A stretch of 64,000 bases of DNA from Thermoanaerobacterium butyriciformans (GCF_017874545.1 NZ_JAGGLT010000015.1:1-64000); one strand, 5' to 3'; counted from the first letter of the stretch, positions 1 to 10,039 are shown. Numbers and translations: made by a program. The notes: generated by a model not told the origin, from the sequence alone.

Positions 1-66
1 AATGATTTCAGAATGAAATTTTGGGGGATAAATTTAAAATATGTCTCCTGAAATTCAGTTATATCA

Positions 67-82
67 GGCAACAGAAGTTGCC
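67..82. other. Short perfect hairpin in the 5' flank
   Basis: GGCAAC, a four-base AGAA loop and GTTGCC form a perfect six-pair stem about 38 bases ahead of the S1-domain gene. No T-run follows, so it is not a classical terminator. The first 120 bases hold no reading frame I can assign to a family. The tail of an upstream gene may lie in frame 1 and end at the TGA at 49-51, but there is too little to judge. Confidence 0.3.
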
Positions 83-120
83 GAGAATACTCATAAATCA
101 AAGGGAGGATAAACATTTAT

Positions 121-543
121 ATGCCATTTCAGGTAGGAGAGGTAGTTGAAGGAACTGTTCTAAATATCACAGATTTTGGAGCGTTTGTTCAATTACCAGA
201 AGGCAAAACAGGGTTAGTTCATATATCAGAAGTTGCTAACACCTATGTTAAAGATATCAACGAGTTTTTAAAAGAAAATGACAAGGTGAAAGTAAAAATA
301 CTTTCCATGGATAAAGGCGGCAGAATAAGCTTGTCAATAAAAAAGGCTTTGCCAAAGCCAAAACCAATAAAAAGCAATAAGGGCTATGGGAACGAAAGCT
401 ATAGTAATCGGAATAATAATATATCTTTTGAAGAGAGAATATCGAAATTTCTAAAAGACTCGGATGAAAGGCAGCAGCAGCTTAAGAAGAATTTTGATTC
501 AAAGCGAAGAGGCGGCGGCTATAAGAGAAACGCTAATTATTAA
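121..543 (+). CDS. S1 RNA-binding domain protein (YabR-like)
   Basis: This is a 140-residue single-domain RNA-binding protein. Residues 1-75 form an S1 domain of the OB fold, with the typical start VGEVVEGTVLNITDFGAFVQL, the core GLVHISEVA, and the closing segment KVKILSMDKGGRISLSIKKA. The tail from about residue 76 is basic and rich in Asn, Gly and Arg, and probably disordered. Clostridia usually carry such a gene near the divIC/ppx region, and a Ppx/GppA gene does follow 45 bases downstream. GGGAGG lies 13 bases ahead of the ATG. A role in translation or RNA binding is inferred from the family. Confidence 0.85.
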   Translation: MPFQVGEVVEGTVLNITDFGAFVQLPEGKTGLVHISEVANTYVKDINEFLKENDKVKVKILSMDKGGRISLSIKKALPKPKPIKSNKGYGNESYSNRNNNISFEERISKFLKDSDERQQQLKKNFDSKRRGGGYKRNANY

Positions 544-546
544 TAA

Positions 547-575
547 CTTCGGGTATAGCCCGAAGGTTTTTATTT
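547..575 (+). terminator. Rho-independent terminator after the S1 gene
   Basis: CTTCGGG and CCCGAAG pair around a five-base loop and are followed by GTTTTTATTT. The hairpin sits four bases past the S1-domain stop codon and ahead of the ribosome binding site of the next gene. Confidence 0.8.
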
Positions 576-587
576 GGGAGGACTATC

Positions 588-1529
588 ATGAAGTGCTCTG
601 TTATCGATATAGGAACGAATTCAATACGTCATCTTATATGTGATGTGGAAAATGATGAAATAAGGCAAATAAAGAAGGATGTAAAAATAACAAGGCTTGG
701 TGAATCTGTTTCTAGAAGCGGCAAATTAAGTAATGATGCAATTGCAAGAAGTGTAAGCACGATAAAAGAATATTTGGATGATGCGGAAAATTATGAAACA
801 CAGAGGATATATGCTTTTGCCACATCAGCCGTAAGGGATGCTAAGAATTCCAGTTATTTTATTGACGAACTATTAAATATTGGTTTGGATGTGGATATAA
901 TCGATGGTGAAACAGAAAGCCTTTATGGATATCTAGGGGCATCGTATGGAATAAAAAAGAATGATGTGCTGGTAATGGATGTGGGTGGTGGAAGTACTGA
1001 ATTTTCTTATTTCAAAGATGAACTTATAAAAAGAAGTTTTGACATCGGTGCAGTCAGGCTTACGGAAAAATTTATAAAAAGCGATCCTATTTTGCTTGAG
1101 GAGTATAATAACATAAGGCTTTATATAACTGATATGCTTACGCCATTTATCAGCGATAATCAAAATATGCCTAAAGAGATAGTCGGGATAGGTGGTACGA
1201 TAACGACGCTTGCAGCTATGTCACAGGATTTAAGGATATATTCGAGAGAATTGATTCATGGATATGTGCTTAAAAAGGGGGACATAAAAAGGCTGCTTGA
1301 TTTAATGATGTCTTTAAGCTTTAATGAAAGAAAGCTGTTAAATGGTTTGCAACCAGAAAGAGCGGATATTATAGTTGCAGGTACAATAATAGTCTATACG
1401 GTATTAGAGCTCTTGAATTGCACTTCCATTACTGTAAGCGAATGGGACAATTTGGAGGGTGCTGTAGTAGAAAAATTTATTAGAGGTAATGATGGTAAAA
1501 AAATAACTAATAGCGATGTTGGCAAATAA
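588..1529 (+). CDS. Ppx/GppA family exopolyphosphatase
   Basis: This 313-residue protein belongs to the ASKHA-fold Ppx/GppA phosphatases, which degrade polyphosphate or pppGpp. The N-terminal phosphate loop SVIDIGTNSIR is at residues 4-14 and the second phosphate motif VMDVGGGSTEFSY at about 128-140. A third Gly-rich loop, EIVGIGGTITTLAA, lies near residue 198. The length fits the short form that lacks a C-terminal HD domain. TTGGGAGGACTATC precedes the ATG. The family is clear, but sequence alone does not separate polyphosphate from pppGpp as substrate. Confidence 0.88.
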   Translation: MKCSVIDIGTNSIRHLICDVENDEIRQIKKDVKITRLGESVSRSGKLSNDAIARSVSTIKEYLDDAENYETQRIYAFATSAVRDAKNSSYFIDELLNIGLDVDIIDGETESLYGYLGASYGIKKNDVLVMDVGGGSTEFSYFKDELIKRSFDIGAVRLTEKFIKSDPILLEEYNNIRLYITDMLTPFISDNQNMPKEIVGIGGTITTLAAMSQDLRIYSRELIHGYVLKKGDIKRLLDLMMSLSFNERKLLNGLQPERADIIVAGTIIVYTVLELLNCTSITVSEWDNLEGAVVEKFIRGNDGKKITNSDVGK

Positions 1530-1545
1530 TATATCCATAAGGGTA

Positions 1546-1574
1546 TTGACTAATACTGTTTTATGTAATATAAT
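1546..1574 (+). promoter_or_regulatory. Sigma-A promoter of the tRNA cluster
   Basis: TTGACT (1546-1551) and TATAAT (1569-1574) are separated by exactly 17 bases and lie 26 bases upstream of the first tRNA. This is a near-consensus promoter, as expected for a stable-RNA operon. Confidence 0.8.
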
Positions 1575-1600
1575 TAATGGTGTCGCTGATAAATGTGATT

Positions 1601-1690
1601 GCCGGAGTGGCGGAACTGGCAGACGCACAGGACTTAAAATCCTGCGGGCCTTTAAAGCTCGTACCGGTTCGATTCCGGTCTCCGGCACCA
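1601..1690 (+). tRNA. tRNA-Leu (UAA)
   Basis: The acceptor stem pairs GCCGGAG with CTCCGGC, and the CCA is encoded. The anticodon loop CTTAAAA between CAGGA and TCCTG gives anticodon UAA. A long variable arm and the TTCGATT T-loop fit a class II leucine tRNA. Confidence 0.97.
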
Positions 1691-1710
1691 GTTAAATAAA
1701 ATAAATATGT

Positions 1711-1786
1711 CGCGGGGTGGAGCAGTTGGCAGCTCGTCGGGCTCATAACCCGGAGGTCGCAGGTTCAAGTCCTGCCCCCGCAACCA
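1711..1786 (+). tRNA. Initiator tRNA-fMet (CAU)
   Basis: The anticodon loop is CTCATAA. The first base C cannot pair with A at position 72, and the anticodon stem ends in three G-C pairs (GGG/CCC). These are the two hallmarks of bacterial initiator tRNA. The CCA end is encoded. Confidence 0.96.
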
Positions 1787-1791
1787 AACAT

Positions 1792-1868
1792 GGCGGCGTA
1801 GCTCAGTTGGCTAGAGCATGCGGTTCATACCCGCAGTGTCGGTGGTTCGACTCCACTCGCCGCTACCA
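1792..1868 (+). tRNA. tRNA-Met (CAU), elongator
   Basis: GGCGGCG pairs with CGCCGCT (one G-U pair), the anticodon loop TTCATAC gives CAU, and CCA is encoded. The whole resembles Firmicute elongator tRNA-Met rather than the lysidine-modified tRNA-Ile2, although the CAU anticodon alone does not separate the two. Confidence 0.92.
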
Positions 1869-1928
1869 AACCAGTAAATTCAAGGTTTAAAGGGCTTTAA
1901 AAAACATATAGTCAAAACGAATGAGTAT

Positions 1929-1962
1929 AATCACTCACTTAAAAAGGTGGGTGATTTTTTTT
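1929..1962 (+). terminator. Terminator of the tRNA cluster
   Basis: AATCACTCACTT and AGGTGGGTGATT pair around AAAA with two G-U pairs, followed by a run of eight T. It closes the three-tRNA unit. The rest of the gap up to 2198 holds only the promoter of the next gene. Confidence 0.75.
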
Positions 1963-2115
1963 GTTAGTAAAATTTACCATTCAGTAATTATCATGGCTTT
2001 TGCAGTTAATAAAAACAAGAATAAGTTTTTATCCTATCTATGCGGAATTAAAAGATTTTGGAATAAATTTTGATCCACAATCTTTTATGTATGTTGAATT
2101 TGGAAATGATTTTTT

Positions 2116-2143
2116 TTGACAAAAATCGTTAATTTTATATAAT
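2116..2143 (+). promoter_or_regulatory. Sigma-A promoter of the chemoreceptor-like gene
   Basis: A perfect TTGACA and a perfect TATAAT are separated by 16 bases, 56 bases upstream of the TTG start. No other regulatory element is visible in this gap. Confidence 0.7.
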
Positions 2144-2198
2144 TTATTATAGAACTTTATTATAAGTTAAAAAATTAACGTATTAAGGGGGACTAAAA

Positions 2199-3032
2199 TT
2201 GATAACTATATCTAAAGATGAGATGCTTGACTTTTTTCATAAATTAACGGCTTTTTTACCTATGCTTTTTGAGGATAGTGTATCTTTTGCCATTGTAGAT
2301 AATGAAAAGTATTTAGAGATAAAAAATTGTGATGAACTTCCTATTAATGCAAAAGTAGGTGATGCAATTCCAGAAGGTGGTGCAGCTTTTGAAGCTATTA
2401 GAACTGGAAACTATATCATAAAAGATGTACCAAAAGAAATATATGGAGTGCCATTTAAATCGTATGCCATCCCTATAAAAGATTACGATAATTCTGTAAT
2501 TGGAGTTTTACTTATGGGGAAAAGTTTAGAAAAAAGACATAAAGTATTGTCACTATCCGAAAATCTGGCATCATCGCTTGAACAAATATCTTCAGCTATC
2601 CAAGAGGTTTCCTCTGGAGTCGAAATTGTAGTTAATTCTAATACTAAGATATTAGAAGAAGTAAATAAAGCTATTGAAAATACAAAAGGTACCGATGACA
2701 TTTTAAAATTTGTTCAAAATATTTCTAAACAAACTAATTTATTGGGATTAAACGCAGCCATTGAGGCCGCAAGAGCTGGTGAAAAGGGTAAAGGCTTTAG
2801 TGTAGTTGCTGAAGAAATACGAAAGTTATCCAATACCAGCAGTGAATCTATAAGTAGAATAGACTCAGTATTAGAAAAAATACAGGAATCTATAAAAAGT
2901 ATTTCTGACAAAATAAATGAATCAAGTTCATTTTTTGAAACACAAGCTACCGCTTTTGAAGAGATTAGTTCTTCTATAGAAGAATTAAGCGATACTTCTC
3001 AACTCTTAGAAGAATTAGCAAGGAATTTATAG
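2199..3032 (+). CDS. Soluble methyl-accepting chemotaxis-like protein
   Basis: This 277-residue protein has no membrane segment. Residues 1-110 look like a small sensory domain of the PAS/GAF or cache-like type found in cytosolic clostridial receptors. Residues 115-277 hold the signalling hairpin. The hairpin tip, which contacts CheA/CheW, is recognisable as [20 protein letters not shown] followed by [12 protein letters not shown], near residues 182-212. The start is TTG, supported by AAGGGGGA six bases upstream. It stands alone behind its own promoter. The signal is unknown. Confidence 0.85.
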   Translation: MITISKDEMLDFFHKLTAFLPMLFEDSVSFAIVDNEKYLEIKNCDELPINAKVGDAIPEGGAAFEAIRTGNYIIKDVPKEIYGVPFKSYAIPIKDYDNSVIGVLLMGKSLEKRHKVLSLSENLASSLEQISSAIQEVSSGVEIVVNSNTKILEEVNKAIENTKGTDDILKFVQNISKQTNLLGLNAAIEAARAGEKGKGFSVVAEEIRKLSNTSSESISRIDSVLEKIQESIKSISDKINESSSFFETQATAFEEISSSIEELSDTSQLLEELARNL

Positions 3033-3457
3033 AATAGCAAAAGAAAGTAAAATATGATTATGCTATAAAAGCAGTTACGGATTTTTCATTTTCGCTTGCT
3101 TAAATCAAAAATCTGAATTTACAACGCACCACTGCATGATTTTGTGATGTAGGATATGGAAGATGGAAATGATTTGTGATTTTATTAAATGGAATAGAGA
3201 TTTTTTTAAACCAAAAAGCAAGATTTTATAAATTTTATAATATTTAAAAAAAATAACATTAAGATGGATATTTATAATATAATATAAGTGTGATGTTTCA
3301 AGAAAATTCGGACATATTATCATCACATTTTCATGCTATATATGGTGAATATGTAGGTATTTTTTAAGTGAATATGAACTTTGGGTTAACGGAAAGAGCA
3401 TAAGTTTAGCTTGATTATAAATGCCAGATAAAAAGTTTTATACAAGGAGGGGCATAT
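3033..3457. other. AT-rich gene-free stretch
   Basis: These 425 bases are very AT-rich and contain no credible gene on either strand. I see no RNA gene, repeat or strong terminator. The last 20 bases carry the ribosome binding site (AAGGAGGGG) of the next gene. Confidence 0.5.
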
Positions 3458-4034
3458 ATGCCACTACCGAAAGAAAATAAGAGATATACGTATGCTGATT
3501 ATTTGACATGGCCGGAAGGAGAAAGGTATGAGATAATTGATGGAGTGCCTTATATGCAGGTGGCACCAACATGGCAGCATCAAGCGGTATTAGTGGAACT
3601 GTCAAGACAGTTTGCAAATTATTTGCGAAATAAGACCTGCATGGTATTCACTTCACCTTTTGATTTACGCCTACCACAGGATAATAACCAAAATGATAAT
3701 GATGTAACTAATGTCCTAAAGCCTGATATAGTTGTTGTGTGCGATAGATCTGGATTGCGAAAGACTGGATATTATGGTGCGCCTGATTTGATTGTAGAGA
3801 TTGTATCGTCATCAAGTATAAGGAGGGACAAATTAGAAAAATTTAATATATTATGAGAAATCGGGTGTTAAGGAATATTGGATAGTGGAACCAGAAGGGA
3901 AAATTGTAAGTGTGTTTGCTTTACAAGATAGTAAAAGATACGGAAGACCTGAAATATATGCTGACGAAGATAAAGTTAAGGTAACCATTTTCGATGATCT
4001 TATAATTGATTTAAAACCGGTATTTGACTATTAG
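3458..4034 (+). pseudogene. Uma2-family endonuclease gene, frameshifted
   Basis: The first frame gives 132 residues of a Uma2 (DUF820) restriction-endonuclease-like protein. It begins with the usual YTYADYLTWPEGERYEIIDG and contains the PD-(D/E)XK-type elements VLKPDIVVVCD and PDLIVEIVSSSS. The frame then ends at a TGA at 3854. One extra base near 3848 explains this. Shifting frame restores YYEKSGVKEYWIVEPEGK, the usual Uma2 continuation, and runs on to the TAG at 4032. Either the gene is recently broken or one base is a sequencing error in an AT-rich stretch. Uma2 genes are common in mobile DNA of Firmicutes and cyanobacteria. Confidence 0.85.
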
Positions 4035-4182
4035 AATAAAGAAAGGGGATTGTTTTATAAGACAGACAATAATTATTATCAAGATTTGTTTAAAAAAGCC
4101 GTATACGGTGTAATGAAATACGATGGAATTGTCATAGGAAGGTTATTTGTAAATCAGCATATAGAAAAAGACTGTCTTTATC

Positions 4183-4296
4183 ATGAAATCAACAAATATA
4201 GCAAAAGCACAAAAAATATTAGGCATTGGCAGAAAGCCTAACATTGTGGAAAAAATACAGGAAGAAATATTTGAAATAGCACACAGATTGTGTTGA
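4183..4296 (+). CDS. Possible small protein or gene remnant (37 aa)
   Basis: An ATG frame of 37 residues contains the helical, well-formed segment AQKILGIGRKPNIVEKIQEE. An overlapping frame upstream (4050-4241, TTG start behind AAAGGGG) reads LFKKAVYGVMKYDGIVIGR. Together they could be one small gene split by a frameshift, which would suit the eroded character of this stretch. I do not recognise a family, and the call is weak. Confidence 0.25.
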   Translation: MKSTNIAKAQKILGIGRKPNIVEKIQEEIFEIAHRLC

Positions 4297-4429
4297 TGAT
4301 GTGTTGTGAGATGAACTACTTATTTTATCATAAATTGTAAACAAGCTGTGAATAATTTATAGCCAATTCGTGAACAAAAATAAAAAAAAAACATCATAGA
4401 TAAGAAAAGTGAAATAGTATAAAGAGGAA

Positions 4430-4658
4430 TTTGAAGAATTATGTAGAATATATTTATATAAAGTTGTTGTATTGAGTAATAATTTGTCGTCTACCTTAGA
4501 TAGTGCAAAAAGTGCTGGTCATCGACGACATTTTAGGTATTTATCTTTTAAGTGTTTATTTGATAGTATGCGTGTTCACAGCATTATCTAAGATAATAGC
4601 TTGACATTGACCCGATTTTTAGAGATAAGTAAGTGACTATATAAAAGGAAGTGAATGC
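4430..4658 (+). promoter_or_regulatory. CRISPR leader
   Basis: An AT-rich, gene-free segment directly abuts the first perfect repeat. The far end of the array carries the decayed repeat, so this side is the leader and transcription runs on the plus strand. A similar sequence recurs at 10040-10276. For example, AATTATGTAGAATA occurs at 4437-4450 and 10052-10065, 222 and 225 bases ahead of the respective first repeats. That marks the block as a conserved leader rather than random AT-rich DNA. Confidence 0.8.
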
Positions 4659-7600
4659 GTTTTTAGCCTACCTATCAGGAATTGAAACCTTGCTAAACAT
4701 TGTTTGGCCACTATCAGTTCGAGTTATGTTTTTAGCCTACCTATCAGGAATTGAAACTGGGCTATCCATTTTAAGAATACTAATTGCACTATCTATAAGT
4801 TTTTAGCCTACCTATCAGGAATTGAAACATGAGAAAAAATCTTATCAGACCAACTAAAAAGCCTGAGTTTTTAGCCTACCTATCAGGAATTGAAACGCTG
4901 GAATTGAGTATGGGAAATCTGCCTGATTGAATAGTTTTTAGCCTACCTATCAGGAATTGAAACTTCTCAATTTCTTTTATATATTGCTCAACTAGCGTAG
5001 TTTTTAGCCTACCTATCAGGAATTGAAACATAGTTTGGATGATGTTCATGATTATATTTTGAAGTTTTTAGCCTACCTATCAGGAATTGAAACACTGAAA
5101 AATTTCCTTTTAGTTTGCCTTGGGATGTTGTTTTGTTTTTAGCCTACCTATCAGGAATTGAAACTTTTATTAAAAAATTTTTTATAAAATTCACGTTTTA
5201 TTCGTTTTTAGCCTACCTATCAGGAATTGAAACGCCGCAAATAGCGTTGGAGAAGGACAAAAATCTAATAGTTTTTAGCCTACCTATCAGGAATTGAAAC
5301 ATCATCACAAACAAATAATGACACTGGAAGTGTTAAAGTTTTTAGCCTACCTATCAGGAATTGAAACTAACACGGCGATTTTTTGAACTGTAATTTAGTA
5401 GTAGGTTTTTAGCCTACCTATCAGGAATTGAAACCTAAAATAGTTAAATTTGAATCGTTTGAATTTGCGTAGTTTTTAGCCTACCTATCAGGAATTGAAA
5501 CATAGCAGTATTTATGATCGATGTATTATTAGGACATCGTTTTTAGCCTACCTATCAGGAATTGAAACGAAGTGATAAATTCAAGAATATCTTTTCCATA
5601 ATCGGTTTTTAGCCTACCTATCAGGAATTGAAACATGAAAACTGAATACATCAAGCTTTTAGAGTGCTTTAAGTTTTTAGCCTACCTATCAGGAATTGAA
5701 ACCAATATCTATTTTTTATTAATTGCTCAATCTCCTTGTTTTTAGCCTACCTATCAGGAATTGAAACCCGGGACAAGTCAAAAATTTACATACGCAAAAA
5801 TTAAGTGTTTTTAGCCTACCTATCAGGAATTGAAACAAATAATGACACGAGAGGAATGATTATATGATACCTGGGTTTTTAGCCTACCTATCAGGAATTG
5901 AAACATAGCATTGCCTGTAATATTGTTAGTCAAATTATTTAGTTTTTAGCCTACCTATCAGGAATTGAAACATAGATCTTAAAGCAGGAATTGAATTTGA
6001 TGTATTTAAGTTTTTAGCCTACCTATCAGGAATTGAAACGGTGTAGATTATGAAGGAGACGATGAAGAAAAAGAAAGTTTTTAGCCTACCTATCAGGAAT
6101 TGAAACGGTTTAATCCTCAGTCACAAACTTATGTAAGCCAAAAGTTTTTAGCCTACCTATCAGGAATTGAAACAATGGTGGTGCAAAGGAGATCTTTGAG
6201 GGAAGAGAAGTTTTTAGCCTACCTATCAGGAATTGAAACCTATGAAGCATTCTTCAAGTGGATCTATTTTAGGCAAGTTTTTAGCCTACCTATCAGGAAT
6301 TGAAACTTATGAGATGGCGAGGGAAAAATGAGATCATTATATGTTTTTAGCCTACCTATCAGGAATTGAAACAATGTTGCAGCTGTGAATGATGTCTTTG
6401 TTGCGTGTGGTTTTTAGCCTACCTATCAGGAATTGAAACGCGTCAGGTGCAGCAGGCACAGGCTTTGAAAGCTATGTTTTTAGCCTACCTATCAGGAATT
6501 GAAACTATACATTGGAGACTTGGCAAAATGTGAAGATCTTAAGTTTTTAGCCTACCTATCAGGAATTGAAACTTGCATAAGCAGGTATTTTTACCGTCAC
6601 ATCTGCATTGTTTTTAGCCTACCTATCAGGAATTGAAACATCTTCCCAGAAAGAAGGGAGTGAAAAAGTTGAACGGTTTTTAGCCTACCTATCAGGAATT
6701 GAAACTTTCTCTTCTGCCTGTTATATCGTCAATATAATACTTGTTTTTAGCCTACCTATCAGGAATTGAAACGATGCTCAAATTTTTGGTAAATTACATT
6801 GAAGATATGTTTTTAGCCTACCTATCAGGAATTGAAACCAGGAATAAGTATTTTGCCTTTTCCTTTACAACCTCGGTTTTTAGCCTACCTATCAGGAATT
6901 GAAACAAGCAAAAATAAGAGGATATGGCACTATCACAAAAGAGTTTTTAGCCTACCTATCAGGAATTGAAACTATCCAATGACACTTTCCCGCCAATATC
7001 GTTTTCGTTTGTTTTTAGCCTACCTATCAGGAATTGAAACACAATTTCAATATTCTCGGGATTATTTTGTACCTCTTGTTTTTAGCCTACCTATCAGGAA
7101 TTGAAACATGGTAATTCCGCATCTATCATATTGTTGAAATCTAGTTTTTAGCCTACCTATCAGGAATTGAAACTCCACAGTCCAAAAGAAAGCACCGGCA
7201 AGCGAGCCAGTTTTTAGCCTACCTATCAGGAATTGAAACATGGCTCGTATGAGCGTACCGGGTGCAAAATGCTTTTGCGTTTTTAGCCTACCTATCAGGA
7301 ATTGAAACTTTGTAGGGTACTTGAACTACTGCGTCGGCTACTTGGTTTTTAGCCTACCTATCAGGAATTGAAACGTTTTAGTTGTGTTAGGTTGTTGTTT
7401 TTACGCATCAAGTGTTTTTAGCCTACCTATCAGGAATTGAAACCACCTCCGACGCCACCGTCACCGCCTACAGGGCTACGTTTTTAGCCTACCTATCAGG
7501 AATTGAAACTGTGATGAAAACCATAAATACCTTTTTGAACCGAGGTTTTTAGCCTACCTATCAGGAATTGAAACATGGGTTGAAATATAATACTTGATAC

Positions 7601-8923
7601 GGATTACACGAGTTTTTAGCCTACCTATCAGGAATTGAAACTCAAATTCAATTAGAGCCACAGAGATATTTAAGACTGTTTTTAGCCTACCTATCAGGAA
7701 TTGAAACATGGGTTGAAATATAATACTTGATACGGATTACACGAGTTTTTAGCCTACCTATCAGGAATTGAAACTCAAATTCAATTAGAGCCACAGAGAT
7801 ATTTAAGACTGTTTTTAGCCTACCTATCAGGAATTGAAACCCGCCTCGGATCGGGAGCCTTTCACCATAGTTACGCACATATAAAATATCTCCGCGTTTT
7901 TAGCCTACCTATCAGGAATTGAAACTATAATATACATTATCTTCTCCTAAAATATCCTTACTTGTTTTTAGCCTACCTATCAGGAATTGAAACCTTCCCC
8001 AATTATGTCTATTTCAATATTACCTTCGGGTTTTTAGCCTACCTATCAGGAATTGAAACATTGTTGTCTCGCTAAACTCACTCTCGCCATTATCCTGTTT
8101 TTAGCCTACCTATCAGGAATTGAAACTTTCTTTGACGTTGTCTGGCTTTACAACTGGAAACCACGTTTTTAGCCTACCTATCAGGAATTGAAACTATAAT
8201 GATACAGATTGTCTGCCAAAATAATGAGAGTTTTTAGCCTACCTATCAGGAATTGAAACATAATGTCTACTTCGTTTTTTGGCTTGACTAATTCTGGTTT
8301 TTAGCCTACCTATCAGGAATTGAAACATTAAAGACACAAACAACAATACCAACACCTACACGTTTTTAGCCTACCTATCAGGAATTGAAACTGAACAATT
8401 TGGCAGAACGCCGCCCTGGGAGCAAAAGTTTTTAGCCTACCTATCAGGAATTGAAACACATTTTTATCACCCTCCATTTTAAAGTCAATCAGGTTTTTAG
8501 CCTACCTATCAGGAATTGAAACTCAATATCAGGAATAGAACCTGAAGAAACAATTGCATGTTTTTAGCCTACCTATCAGGAATTGAAACTATAATGATAA
8601 CATAGGACCGGAAATTTGGTATGGAGTTTTTAGCCTACCTATCAGGAATTGAAACATAATAAAAAGCAGGTGTTTTTCATGAAAACCTGCCATGTTTTTA
8701 GCCTACCTATCAGGAATTGAAACCTATATGTGACTTTTTTACCTGTTTTTTGTAAGCCTCGTTTTTAGCCTACCTATCAGGAATTGAAACAAAGAACAAG
8801 CGGAATCCATCGTCGGTGGTGGCGGTGTTTTTAGCCTACCTATCAGGAATTGAAACACAATTGTTTTGCTAAATCTTCTCCAAGCCTGCCTAAGTTTTTA
8901 GCCTACCTATGAGGAATTTAGAT
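4659..8923 (+). CRISPR. CRISPR array, 64 repeats and 63 spacers
   Basis: The repeat is 30 bases, starting GTTTTTAGCC and ending GGAATTGAAAC. I counted 63 copies that look identical by eye. A terminal copy at 8894-8923 is altered (CAGGAATTGAAAC became GAGGAATTTAGAT). Spacers are mostly 35-39 bases. Two neighbouring spacers occur twice in tandem (7575-7677 equals 7708-7810), so about 61 are unique. The ATTGAAAC end would give the usual eight-base 5' handle of Cas6-processed crRNA. No cas1, cas2 or cas6 lies in the window. The type III effector operon begins 1.6 kb downstream on the same strand. Confidence 0.98.
7545..7810 (+). repeat. Tandem duplication of two repeat-spacer units
   Basis: The 133-base block 7545-7677, comprising two repeats and two spacers, recurs exactly at 7678-7810. 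Unequal recombination between repeats or replication slippage is the simplest cause, because independent acquisition would not restore the same order. Confidence 0.9.
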
Positions 8924-9016
8924 ACCTTTGGGAGAATAGACGCATTTTGTAGGTCTAAAAATTGAGCATTAAGAGATAAATAGTCATGCAAATAAGTATG
9001 GAAGGAGTACGGCATC

Positions 9017-10009
9017 ATGGACAGGTTTAGAATATACATATTTCGATATCCGATAGGTTTTTCAGTAATTATTCTGATAATTTCAACAGTTTTTACGGAA
9101 ATCCGTTTAGAACCGTATTTTACAAGTTTTATGGACATGCAAAGCGCCGCTTATGTTACGATGACCATCGAACAAGGTTTATTCAGCATTCTTTTGGTTG
9201 CCCTCATACGCGGTTTAGGACTAATGAAATGCGCCGGATTCACAAAGCCGAAAGAATGGAAACAATTATGGCTTCTATGGCCAATCCTAGTTCTCACCAT
9301 ATTGAACGGCACACCTCTTTTTGATGGGACATTGATTATCGATACTTCAAAACACGGACTGATTATACTTTACATACTTCTGAATTTATCGGTCGGATTT
9401 TGGGAAGAGATCCTTTGCCGGGGCACTACGCTGACTGTTATGTTACAAAAATGGGGGCACACGAAAAAGGGAATTTATCTTTCGGTAATTGCTTCAAGCC
9501 TGTTGTTCGGATTGCTTCATATAACAAACTTCATTGCGGGACGTTCCACTTTTCTGACAACTGCTGTTCAGATAACATATTCAACATTTTTTGGAGTATT
9601 TTTCTCCGCGTGCTTGTTGCGAAACAACTCAATTTGGCCGACAATTATTACTCATGCAATTTTTGATACCTTTGGCAACTTAAATGAAATTGCATTGGGA
9701 GGGAATTTTGGTGAGGTACATCAGACAACGTTTGAAAGTGCGATAACCACGATTGCCGTTACTCTGCTTTTATTCGTTTATAGTCTTTTTATATTCCGAA
9801 AGGTCAAACCGGTTAATAAAGGAATTGAAGAAAAAATTTACACACTCAGCTTAGTTAAATGCAGAGAAAATTGGAAACTAATCCAAGATGAATTTTTAGC
9901 GGAGCATCTGTTCGCCGATAACGGCGAAAGAAGGTGGACGGTGGAAAAGAAAAGCAACCCGGTAAGCGAATGGAGTTCTTCGCTTAAAAGCTTACTTTAT
10001 TACGATTGA
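9017..10009 (+). CDS. CPBP-family intramembrane metalloprotease
   Basis: This 330-residue membrane protein of the CPBP (Abi/Rce1-like) family shows all three family motifs. These are EEILCR near residues 130-135, FGLLHITN with His near 167, and THAIFD with His near 212. About seven hydrophobic segments precede an unusually long soluble tail (about 265-330). The start ATG follows AAGGAG by nine bases. The gene is less AT-rich than the CRISPR and cas genes on both sides and sits between the active array and a decayed one, which suggests transfer. Bacterial members are linked to bacteriocin self-immunity or phage defence. Its role here is open. Confidence 0.82.
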   Translation: MDRFRIYIFRYPIGFSVIILIISTVFTEIRLEPYFTSFMDMQSAAYVTMTIEQGLFSILLVALIRGLGLMKCAGFTKPKEWKQLWLLWPILVLTILNGTPLFDGTLIIDTSKHGLIILYILLNLSVGFWEEILCRGTTLTVMLQKWGHTKKGIYLSVIASSLLFGLLHITNFIAGRSTFLTTAVQITYSTFFGVFFSACLLRNNSIWPTIITHAIFDTFGNLNEIALGGNFGEVHQTTFESAITTIAVTLLLFVYSLFIFRKVKPVNKGIEEKIYTLSLVKCRENWKLIQDEFLAEHLFADNGERRWTVEKKSNPVSEWSSSLKSLLYYD

Positions 10010-10039
10010 AGTGGAAAGAATATATGCTAAAATGCAAGA

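Noticed and set aside
1404-1746. Minus-strand frames overlapping the tRNA-Leu and tRNA-Met genes
   Set aside because: They are antisense to tRNA genes, a common false call.
5301-5874. Two spacers that share about 13 bases (CAAATAATGACAC, at about 5310 and 5836)
   Set aside because: The second copy uses the last base of the repeat, and the match is too short to prove a common protospacer.
5115-8890. Open frames inside the CRISPR array on both strands (for example 5115-5297, 6100-6303, 7687-7878)
   Set aside because: They are translations of the repeat (LAYLSGIET on one strand, FLIGRLKT on the other) with random spacer codons and have no ribosome binding sites.
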